Of a stretch of DNA of 5,207 nucleotides, positions 1-5,207 are shown piece by piece (position 1 is the stretch's first letter; every line of letters begins with the position of its first letter). The translations under genes and the position numbers were made by a program. Under the pieces are notes generated by a model. That model ran no database searches and was not told the origin of the DNA. It saw only the letters and a list, made by a program, of their open reading frames with translations. The stretch is from Parvibaculum sp. (GTDB taxonomy: Bacteria; Pseudomonadota; Alphaproteobacteria; Parvibaculales; Parvibaculaceae), in assembly GCA_020062605.1 (NCBI GenBank), contig JAGUWA010000330.1, positions 1-5,207 of the forward strand, in the 5' to 3' direction.

Positions 1-1
1 C

Positions 2-2908
2 GACAAGGATGCGGCGCTGCAGGACGTTCGCGAGAAGGTTGATCTTGCCCGCGCCAAACTTCCGAGCGATACGGAAGAGCCCATCGTCCGCGAGTTCAAC
101 GCGGCGCTGTTTCCCGTTCTGATCGTCACGCTGTCCGGCGATGTACCGGAGCGTACGCTCTATAACGCCGCGCGGCGCCTGAAGGACGAGATCGAAGGCG
201 TTCCGACCGTGCTGCAGGCGGAACTCGTCGGCCACCGGGAAGAACTGCTGGAGGTCGTCATCGACCCCGCAAAGCTCGAGTCCTACAACGTCTCGCAGGG
301 CGAACTCATAAATGTCGTCTCGCTGAACAACCGCCTGGTCGCCGCGGGCAACATCGACACGGGCCAGGGCCGCTTCTCCGTGAAGGTCCCCGGTCTCTTC
401 GAGGATCGCGAAGACGTTCTCAACCTTCCGGTCAAGGTGTCCGGTGAGGGCGTCGTCACGCTGTCCGACATCGCCGACATCCGACGCACCTTCAAGGATG
501 CCGACGGCTATGCACGTTTCAACGGCCATCCCGCAATCGCGATCGAGATCACGAAGCGCATCGGCACCAACATTATCGACAACAACCAGCATGTCCGGCA
601 GGTGGTCGACGAATTCACGGCGCAGTGGCCCGAAGCCATTCACGTGAATTACACGCTTGATGCCTCCGACTGGATTTTCCGTTCACTGGGCTCGCTGCAA
701 TCGTCCATCGCAACGGCTATCGTGCTCGTGATGATCGTGGTCGTGGCGGCGCTTGGCCTTCGCTCTGCCATGCTGGTCGGCATCGCGATTCCGACTTCCT
801 TCATGATCGGGTTCTTCTTCCTCGCGTCGTCCGGCTACACGATCAACATGATGGTCATGTTCGGCATGCTGCTCGCCGTGGGCATGCTTGTCGACGGAGC
901 GATCGTGGTGGTCGAATACGCCGACCGCAAGATGTCCGAAGGGCTCGATCGGCGCGAGGCCTATACACTCGCATCCAAGCGCATGTTCTGGCCCGTTGCC
1001 TCATCGACCGCGACGACGCTGGCGGCCTTCCTGCCGATGCTGCTCTGGCCGGGGGTAAGCGGCAAGTTCATGAGCTACCTGCCGATCACGCTCATCGTCG
1101 TCCTTTCCGCCTCGCTTCTCACGGCACTCGTTTTCGTTCCGACCATGGGCACGATCTTCGGCAAGGCCGAGAGCGAGAATGACGACGTTCTGAAGCAGCT
1201 CGCCGGCGCGGAGACGGGCGACATCAGGGCGCTGCCTGGCCTTACTGGCTCCTATGTGCGGATGCTCGACCGGCTGGTCCGGTTTCCCGGTCTCGTGCTC
1301 GCGGCGACGGCTGCCATACTGGTTTCTACCGTTATCCTTTTTTCGATGTTCAGTAACGGCGTCGAGTTCTTCGTGGACACGGAACCAGAGCGCGCCATCG
1401 TGCTCGTGAGCGCCCGCGGCAACCTGTCTGCTCAGGACACGCTGACGCTCGCGCAGGATGTCGAACAGATCGTGCTCGACACGGACGGTGTGGAGACAGT
1501 CTTCACCCGCACGGGCCCCGGCCTCGGAAGCGGCTCATCGGGACGCAACGACGTTCCCAAGGACCTGATCGCCCAGATGATGATCGAGCTGAAGCCCTAT
1601 GAGGAGCGGCGCAAGGGCGCGATCATCCTTGAGGAGATAAGGCAGAACACGAAGTCCATTCCGGGCATCAAGGTCGAATTGCGCAAGCAGGAAGACGGGC
1701 CCCCGACCGGCAAGGACATCCAGATCGAGCTGACCTCGACCGACTACCAGAAATTGCTCGCCACGACGGCGATGATCCGCTCGCATCTCGACAGCGAGGT
1801 GGGCGGGCTTATCGACGTGGAGGACGGACGCCCGCTTCCGGGCGTCGAATGGGTTATGGCGGTGGACCGCGAGATGGCGGGACGTTTCGGGGCGGACGTT
1901 ACCTCCGTCGGCGCCGTCATCCAGCTTGTCACCAATGGCATCATGATCGGCGAATACCGGCCCGACGACGCGCAGGACGAAGTGGATATTCGCGCGCGCT
2001 TTCCCGACAACTATCGCGTTCTCGATCAGCTTGATCAGCTGCGCGTACAAACGACATCGGGCCTCGTTCCGATTTCCAACTTCGTCGGGCGCGAGGCGCA
2101 ACCGCAAGTAAGCACGATCGAGCGCATCAACGGCTATCGCCGCATCATGATCAAGGCAAACACCTCAGTCGATCCCGCGACCGGCGACAAGATCAACGTG
2201 GACGACAAGGTGGGAGAAATCTCGGACTGGCTTTCGCAGCAGACCATAGACCCTGCCGTGAAGGTCAAGTTCCGCGGCGCCAACGAGGAGCAGGCGGAGT
2301 CAGCATCGTTCCTCGGCGGAGCTCTCATCGGCGCTCTCTTCCTGATGTTCATCATCCTGCTGACCCAGTTCAACAGCTTCTATCATTCCGTGCTCACGCT
2401 CTCGACCGTTGTCCTTTCGACGGTCGGGGTTCTGATCGGCATGGTGGTGACGGGACAGGCGTTCTCGGTGATCATGACCGGCACCGGCATCGTGGCGCTT
2501 GCCGGTATCGTGGTGAACAACTCGATCGTACTGATCGACACGTATCAGCGGCTTCGGGAAGACGCGATGGACGCGGTGGAAGCGGTGCTCCGCACGGCCG
2601 GCCAGCGTTTGCGGCCAATCATGCTGACGACCATAACGACCATGCTTGGCCTGCTGCCGATGGCGCTTCAGATCAATCTCGACTTCGTGACGAGAGAGAT
2701 CGTCATCGGTGGTCCGGTGTCGGTCTGGTGGGTCCAGCTGTCAACCGCGATCATCTTCGGCCTTGGCTTTTCGACGCTCCTGACACTCGTCCTTGTGCCA
2801 GTGCTGCTCGCGGCGCCGAGCGTAGTCCGAGCCCGGCGTTCGGCTCGGCGCGGAACGCAACAGGATTGGGCAAGAACCGAAAGCCCGGCGCGACGTGCAG
2901 CGGAGTGA
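2..2908 (+). CDS. RND-family efflux transporter permease subunit (5' partial)
   Basis: Inner-membrane, proton-driven pump of the AcrB/MexB type, which normally works as a trimer with a periplasmic fusion protein and an outer-membrane channel. The frame is open from base 2 to the TGA at 2906-2908, giving 968 residues; the family usually has about 1,020-1,070, so roughly 100 N-terminal residues (TM1 and the start of the first porter subdomain) are missing. The first visible residues, DKDAALQDVREKV, match the conserved periplasmic helix near AcrB residue 100. Visible-residue positions: TM2-TM6 about 236-382, with the TM4 motif LVDGAIVVVE at 296-305; TM7 about 428-450; second periplasmic loop 451-769; TM8-TM12 about 770-937, with GIVVNNSIVLID (TM10) at 835-846 and RPIMLTTITT (TM11) at 871-880. 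A basic, probably disordered tail follows. The second Asp of AcrB's TM4 pair is Gly and the TM10 Lys position is Asn. Substrate unknown. The GTG at 209 is internal, not a start. Confidence 0.95.
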   Translation, partial: DKDAALQDVREKVDLARAKLPSDTEEPIVREFNAALFPVLIVTLSGDVPERTLYNAARRLKDEIEGVPTVLQAELVGHREELLEVVIDPAKLESYNVSQGELINVVSLNNRLVAAGNIDTGQGRFSVKVPGLFEDREDVLNLPVKVSGEGVVTLSDIADIRRTFKDADGYARFNGHPAIAIEITKRIGTNIIDNNQHVRQVVDEFTAQWPEAIHVNYTLDASDWIFRSLGSLQSSIATAIVLVMIVVVAALGLRSAMLVGIAIPTSFMIGFFFLASSGYTINMMVMFGMLLAVGMLVDGAIVVVEYADRKMSEGLDRREAYTLASKRMFWPVASSTATTLAAFLPMLLWPGVSGKFMSYLPITLIVVLSASLLTALVFVPTMGTIFGKAESENDDVLKQLAGAETGDIRALPGLTGSYVRMLDRLVRFPGLVLAATAAILVSTVILFSMFSNGVEFFVDTEPERAIVLVSARGNLSAQDTLTLAQDVEQIVLDTDGVETVFTRTGPGLGSGSSGRNDVPKDLIAQMMIELKPYEERRKGAIILEEIRQNTKSIPGIKVELRKQEDGPPTGKDIQIELTSTDYQKLLATTAMIRSHLDSEVGGLIDVEDGRPLPGVEWVMAVDREMAGRFGADVTSVGAVIQLVTNGIMIGEYRPDDAQDEVDIRARFPDNYRVLDQLDQLRVQTTSGLVPISNFVGREAQPQVSTIERINGYRRIMIKANTSVDPATGDKINVDDKVGEISDWLSQQTIDPAVKVKFRGANEEQAESASFLGGALIGALFLMFIILLTQFNSFYHSVLTLSTVVLSTVGVLIGMVVTGQAFSVIMTGTGIVALAGIVVNNSIVLIDTYQRLREDAMDAVEAVLRTAGQRLRPIMLTTITTMLGLLPMALQINLDFVTREIVIGGPVSVWWVQLSTAIIFGLGFSTLLTLVLVPVLLAAPSVVRARRSARRGTQQDWARTESPARRAAE

Positions 2909-2913
2909 CGTCA
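2906..2913. other. 8-bp palindrome holding both convergent stop codons
   Basis: TGACGTCA is a perfect palindrome. Its left three bases are the TGA stop of the plus-strand RND gene, and its right three bases, read on the minus strand, are the TGA stop of the FAH gene. Only CG separates the two stops. No GC-rich hairpin with a U-run is visible here for either gene, so termination must occur inside the opposing gene or by a Rho-type mechanism (inference). Confidence 0.8.
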
Positions 2914-3768
2914 GATTTCGTCGGCGACGGGATTCGAGAGAAGACCGACCCCTTCGATTTCGATTTCAATGACGTCGCCCGGCTTCATCCATAGCGGCGG
3001 CGTGCGGGCGAAGCCCACACCCGCCGGCGTTCCCATCACGAGCACGTCGCCAGGTTCGAGTGTCATGCACTGGCTGAGCAGCATGATCGTCTCGTCCACG
3101 GGAAAGATCATGTCGGCGGTGTTTGCGCTTTGCATGACGGTGCCGTTGAGGCGCGATTCGATCTTGAGACCTGCCGCGCCGGGCGGCAGTTCGTCCGCCG
3201 TGACGAAGGCAGGCCCGAAGGGGCCTGTTGCGTCGAAATTCTTGCCGATGGTCCATTGCGGCGTGCGGCGCTGGTAGTCGCGGACCGAGCCGTCATTGAA
3301 ACAGGCGTAGCCCGCAACGTAAGCGAGCGCCTTCTCCTTCGGCGTGTGCCGCGGCACGGGACGGCCGATCACGGCGGCGAGTTCGGCCTCGAAATCCAGC
3401 TGTTCCGAAATCCGTGGACGGATCATTTTTGCGCGGTGGCCAACGAGGGACGTCGCGCTGCGCATGAAGAAGTTCGGATAATCGGGCTTCTCGCGCCCGC
3501 CCTCGGCGGCGTGGGCGGCGTAGTTCAGGCCCAGGCAGACGATCTTGCCGGGCCTGGGGATAACCGGAAGGAAGGCGATGCGGTCAAGCGGGATGCGGGG
3601 GGCCGAGGCCGCCGCCCTGCCTGCCGCCTCGAGGCTGGAGTTATCCGCGCGGATCGCTTCGAAGAGGGAAGCCGGCGCACCTGAAACGGCCGAGATATCC
3701 GCGACCTCGCCGTCAAAAATGGCACCAAACCGCTCTTTTCCCTCGAACTCGAACGTTGTGAACCGCAT
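2911..3768 (-). CDS. Fumarylacetoacetate hydrolase (FAH)-family protein
   Basis: Complete 285-residue cytosolic enzyme, the usual length for this family (COG0179, 2-keto-4-pentenoate hydratase / 2-oxohepta-3-ene-1,7-dioate hydratase-like). Members cleave C-C bonds, decarboxylate, or hydrate 2-oxo and diketo acids using a divalent metal. Signature elements: KIVCLGLNYAAHAAE at 75-89; metal ligands predicted as Glu127 and Glu129 (LDFEAEL) and Asp159 (FNDGSVRD); the active-site Lys176 in TIGKNFDATGPFGP; and the GTPAGVG loop at 246-252. Residues 1-70 form the small N-terminal domain. No signal peptide or membrane segment is seen. I chose ATG at 3766-3768 because GGGGA lies 6 nt upstream; an in-frame GTG directly before it (3769-3771) is the alternative. 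The gene converges on the RND gene and is downstream of, but 379 bp from, a second FAH gene on the same strand. The exact substrate cannot be assigned. Confidence 0.93.
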   Translation of the reverse strand: MRFTTFEFEGKERFGAIFDGEVADISAVSGAPASLFEAIRADNSSLEAAGRAAASAPRIPLDRIAFLPVIPRPGKIVCLGLNYAAHAAEGGREKPDYPNFFMRSATSLVGHRAKMIRPRISEQLDFEAELAAVIGRPVPRHTPKEKALAYVAGYACFNDGSVRDYQRRTPQWTIGKNFDATGPFGPAFVTADELPPGAAGLKIESRLNGTVMQSANTADMIFPVDETIMLLSQCMTLEPGDVLVMGTPAGVGFARTPPLWMKPGDVIEIEIEGVGLLSNPVADEI

Positions 3769-3774
3769 CACATA

Positions 3775-3779
3775 TCCCC
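3775..3779 (-). promoter_or_regulatory. Ribosome binding site deciding the FAH start
   Basis: The minus strand reads GGGGA, then six bases, then ATG at 3768. The spacing supports ATG 3768 over the adjacent GTG at 3771. Another ATG at 3773-3771 is followed at once by TGA in its own frame (ATGTGATG) and cannot be the start. Confidence 0.55.
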
Positions 3780-3802
3780 ACTGTCAGCCACATTGCGGGC
3801 GA

Positions 3803-3831
3803 GGTTGACGCGAAGTTTTGCGTGAAGTCAA
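3803..3831 (-). promoter_or_regulatory. Possible sigma-70-type promoter for the FAH gene
   Basis: On the minus strand TTGACT (3831-3826) is a near-consensus -35 box. With a 17-bp spacer the -10 position would be TCAACC (3808-3803), a poor match to TATAAT. Transcription would begin about 25-30 bp before the ATG at 3768, which fits, but the weak -10 box keeps confidence low. Confidence 0.25.
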
Positions 3832-3832
3832 C
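3804..3832. promoter_or_regulatory. GTTGAC/GTCAAC inverted repeat, possible operator
   Basis: Perfect 6-bp arms GTTGAC (3804-3809) and GTCAAC (3827-3832) are separated by 17 bp, so equivalent positions sit 23 bp apart, near two helical turns. The right arm contains the candidate -35 box and the left arm overlaps the expected -10 position, so a dimeric repressor bound here would cover the promoter (inference). Six-bp arms can occur by chance. Confidence 0.3.
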
Positions 3833-3890
3833 GAAGCGCTCCCGCGGCGGAGATTTTCTTTCTAAAACAACGATCTAGCGGCTTGTCCCC

Positions 3891-3920
3891 GGTTCACTGT
3901 CATTGAAATGTCATTGAACC
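3891..3920. promoter_or_regulatory. Imperfect 30-bp palindrome with nested direct repeat, likely operator
   Basis: Left arm GGTTCACTGTCAT (3891-3903), four-base centre TGAA (3904-3907) and right arm ATGTCATTGAACC (3908-3920) pair at 11 of 13 positions, the outer six perfectly. The same bases hold two copies of TGTCATTGAA (3898-3907 and 3909-3918) at an 11-bp period, about one helical turn. Combined dyad and helically phased repeat symmetry is typical of a transcription-factor site. It lies about 120 bp upstream of the FAH start on the minus strand. The cognate regulator is not in the window. Confidence 0.45.
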
Positions 3921-3944
3921 GTCACAAATGGCGACTCCTTCTAT

Positions 3945-3956
3945 TCCGTATACGGA
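3945..3956. promoter_or_regulatory. Perfect 12-bp palindrome TCCGTATACGGA, GntR-like operator candidate
   Basis: TCCGTATACGGA is a perfect dyad in an A/T-rich context (ATTCCGTATACGGATTTT). Its GTATAC core with flanking T and A resembles sites bound by FadR/FCD-type GntR regulators, which often control sugar-acid and organic-acid catabolism. That would suit a neighbouring FAH-family gene. No GntR gene is in the window, so the assignment is inference from motif shape only. Confidence 0.4.
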
Positions 3957-4147
3957 TTTTCTTCTCGCGCCTTCCCGCATGGAGACCGCAGGAAAAAACA
4001 ATCCCCGTGGCTTTCCGGTCCCTCGCGCGATTCGGACGCGATAAAGTTATGCCCGGTTTCCCGATACCACCTCGAAGAGGCCGGGAGAGCAAAACAGAGG
4101 ATAAAGGTGGCGGGCATGTGCGAGCCCGGTCGTCCGCCTTTCGGGGA

Positions 4148-5121
4148 TTACTCGACGACCGGATTATCGAGTTCGCCCATGCGGGCCACCGAAATGACGA
4201 CACGCTCGCCGGGCTGGAGATAGCGGCGCGCTCCTTCGCGATCTGGCGTTCGACGACATGGGAGACGAGGGTGCGGTCCCAGCCGCCCGCGAGCCAGTCC
4301 CATGCGCCGAGCGCCATGGACGATTTATCGACACCCCGGAAGACCGTGCCGTCCGGCGTGCCGGCGAGGATACCGGTGCGGACGGGAACGACGCCGTCCT
4401 GGATGGGCAAGCCGACTTCGCGACCCTCGAAATCCCAGAGCACATCCTGACGAGCGGCGGACTGACGCACGAGCTCGTCGAAGTCCCAGATCGCTTCCGA
4501 CTGTCGAGCGGACTGCTTCAGTTCATCGCCGCGCCACAAACGCAGCTCGACGGCGGAGGCGAAGGCACGCAGGTCGCGCGGGATCACGAAGAGATTGCCG
4601 ACGGGCAGATAGCCCGGCGCGCTCTTGCCGGTGGTGAAGCCCTTGCCGGAGGTGACATCGGAAGCGTCGATGTTGCGCATGAGCTTCGCGCGGTCGGTAA
4701 CGTCGTTGCAGAGGATGAGCCCCGCTTCCGCCGGTGCCCGCGAAATCTCGAAGGGTTCAAGCGCGACGAAGCAGAGTTCGACCTCGTAATCGAGCAGCGC
4801 ATCCCCCGCCGGTATCGGCGCGTCGAAGGACGTCGGTTCCACTTCCTTAGCGAAAAGGAAGGGCCCGTCCTCGACGGCCGACTCTTCCGCGTGCTCGGGG
4901 AAGTTGGTGCCAGCGGCGATGTGCGAGGCAGTGAGGTCGACGGGTATGCCAAGCGCACTCAATGGAAGCGTCACCTTCCCGCCCGACGCGGCCGCAATCG
5001 CGTCATAGCCTTGCGCGTTATAGAGCGCGACGGGATCGGACATGCCGAAGACGGCGGTGAGATCGACGCCCGTTACCTCGCCACCCTCGTAAGAGGAGAC
5101 GAGGAGGAGACGCGTGCCCGC
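4148..5121 (-). CDS. FAH-family hydrolase, frameshifted near 3' end and lacking a visible start
   Basis: Second FAH-family protein, clearly different from the one at 2911-3768. Counting from ATG 5043 as residue 1: AAGTNFPEHAEE at 43-54, metal ligands Glu87 and Glu89 (LDYEVEL) and Asp114 (LCNDVTDRA), Lys140 in TTGKSAPGYLPVGN, and LAGTPDGTVF at 226-235, so the catalytic core is complete. ATG 5043 is probably internal: in-frame upstream sequence down from about 5121 (RLLLVSSYEGGEVTGVDL) reads as the normal N-terminal strands, and no ATG, GTG or TTG is in frame before the window edge. The frame breaks after Glu271 (4231). A -1 shift restores A-RRYLQPGERVVISV...GELDNPVVE and a TAA at 4150-4148, a typical family C-terminus. 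Unshifted, the frame runs to 3922 through an unlikely Arg/Ser-rich tail. Either a one-base deletion in GAGGCGCGCC-like sequence or an assembly error explains this. Substrate unknown. Confidence 0.8.
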
Positions 5122-5194
5122 CCTGTCGAGCGCTTCGGCGCTCCGGCCATTGATGACGACATGAGCGCCCTCGCGCGCGAGCGCGGCGACGCAG
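5122..5194 (-). pseudogene. Fragment of a short-chain dehydrogenase/reductase (SDR) N-terminus
   Basis: In the same frame as the FAH gene, the minus strand encodes CVAALAREGAHVVINGRSAEALD. This matches the helix after the GxxxGxG loop and the second beta strand of classical SDR enzymes, whose NGRS-type turn helps choose NADP(H). The glycine-rich loop would lie beyond the window edge, and the rest of the SDR (Asn, Ser, Tyr-x-x-x-Lys) is absent because FAH sequence follows directly. It may be a chimeric assembly junction, favoured because adapter abuts it, or a real deletion fusing two genes. The boundary with FAH sequence is uncertain by about 20 bases. Confidence 0.55.
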
Positions 5195-5207
5195 AGATCG
5201 GAAGAGC
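5195..5207. other. Illumina TruSeq adapter remnant at contig end
   Basis: The last 13 bases, AGATCGGAAGAGC, are identical to the first 13 bases of the standard Illumina TruSeq adapter. A chance match exactly at the contig edge is very unlikely. This is untrimmed read-through, not genomic sequence, so it should not be used in any translation. Confidence 0.95.

Larger units (their letters stand above)
3769..4147. other. Noncoding region between two FAH-family genes
   Basis: This 379-bp stretch is visibly richer in A/T than the flanking genes and has no credible gene on either strand. A plus-strand frame starting at 3908 and the minus-strand read-through of the upstream FAH gene down to 3922 both give Arg/Ser-rich, family-free protein. 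Because the FAH gene ending at 2911 starts just left of it, the region most likely carries that gene's promoter and operators; three dyad-symmetric elements listed separately lie between 3804 and 3956. Its right end should hold the terminator of the upstream FAH gene, but the only hairpin I see (CGGGC/GCCCG, 4111-4128, 8-base loop) is short and lacks a U-run on the minus strand. The minus-strand T-run at 3998-3993 has no good stem before it. Confidence 0.6.

Noticed and set aside
1535..2107. 190-codon open frame on the minus strand inside the RND gene
   Set aside because: It lies opposite conserved RND periplasmic-domain coding sequence, and its translation is rich in Arg, Asp and His without recognisable domains. 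It is a by-product of GC-rich codon use.
3130..3684. 184-codon plus-strand open frame opposite the FAH gene
   Set aside because: It is antisense to a well-conserved enzyme and has no domain resemblance or convincing ribosome binding site.
3862..3903. 13-codon minus-strand mini-ORF (MTVNRGQAARSLF) beginning in the repeat, with a strong SD-like AGAAGGAG at 3942-3935
   Set aside because: The SD-like sequence is about 31 bases from this ATG, too far to serve it; closer start codons end after four codons. No leader-peptide pattern such as runs of one amino acid is seen.
4111..4128. Hairpin CGGGC/GCCCG as a terminator for the second FAH gene
   Set aside because: Only five base pairs with an eight-base loop, and no U-run follows on the minus strand.
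3922..4147. Read-through tail of the second FAH gene in the unshifted frame
   Set aside because: The tail is Arg/Ser/Pro-rich and unlike FAH proteins, whereas the -1 frame ends with a proper family C-terminus at 4148. I treat the tail as an effect of the frameshift.
3908..4450. 180-codon plus-strand frame starting in the intergenic region
   Set aside because: There is no Shine-Dalgarno before its ATG, which lies within the palindrome. The first third is Arg-rich and the rest is antisense to the second FAH gene.
4302..4637. 111-codon plus-strand frame very rich in Arg
   Set aside because: It is antisense to the conserved FAH core, and its extreme Arg content is typical of out-of-frame reading of GC-rich DNA.
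5195..5207. Final bases read as N-terminal residues (SSDL) of the SDR fragment
   Set aside because: They are adapter sequence, so any residues they appear to encode are artificial.

Overview
The window looks like a contig from a moderately GC-rich proteobacterium, most likely an alphaproteobacterium. That placement is inference from the third-position GC bias and the flavour of the proteins; no rRNA or marker gene is present to confirm it. Nothing suggests phage, plasmid, CRISPR, transposon or RNA-gene content. The sequence begins inside a gene, and its last 13 bases equal the start of the common Illumina TruSeq adapter, so the right edge is a library artefact and not genome.

Layout. (1) Bases 2-2908, plus strand: nearly all of an RND-superfamily inner-membrane efflux permease, lacking only about the first 100 residues. 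(2) Bases 2911-3768, minus strand: a complete, intact fumarylacetoacetate hydrolase (FAH)-family enzyme. It converges on the RND gene with only 2 bp between the stop codons, and both stops lie inside one 8-bp palindrome. (3) Bases 3769-4147: a noncoding, lower-GC region upstream of that FAH gene. It contains three separate dyad-symmetric sequences: a GTTGAC/GTCAAC inverted repeat overlapping a possible -35 box, a 30-bp imperfect palindrome with an embedded 11-bp-period direct repeat, and a 12-bp perfect palindrome with a GTATAC core. (4) Bases 4148 to about 5121, minus strand: a second FAH-family protein of a different subfamily. Its metal-binding core is intact, but the reading frame breaks about 28 codons before its natural stop. 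(5) Bases about 5122-5194, minus strand: a short piece resembling the N-terminal Rossmann region of a short-chain dehydrogenase/reductase (SDR), in frame with the FAH gene. (6) Bases 5195-5207: adapter.

How the genes relate. The two FAH-type enzymes lie in tandem on the minus strand and probably serve catabolism of 2-oxo acids, beta-diketo acids or ring-cleavage products. Each has the family's Glu-x-Glu, Asp and Lys active-site signature, but substrates cannot be read from the sequence. The RND pump belongs to a separate, oppositely directed unit whose membrane-fusion partner is probably upstream, outside the window. I found no convincing undescribed system. The observations most worth checking are the regulatory dyads in the 3.8-3.96 kb region, the frameshift in the second FAH gene, and the SDR-FAH junction beside the adapter, which is more likely a chimera than a real fusion.
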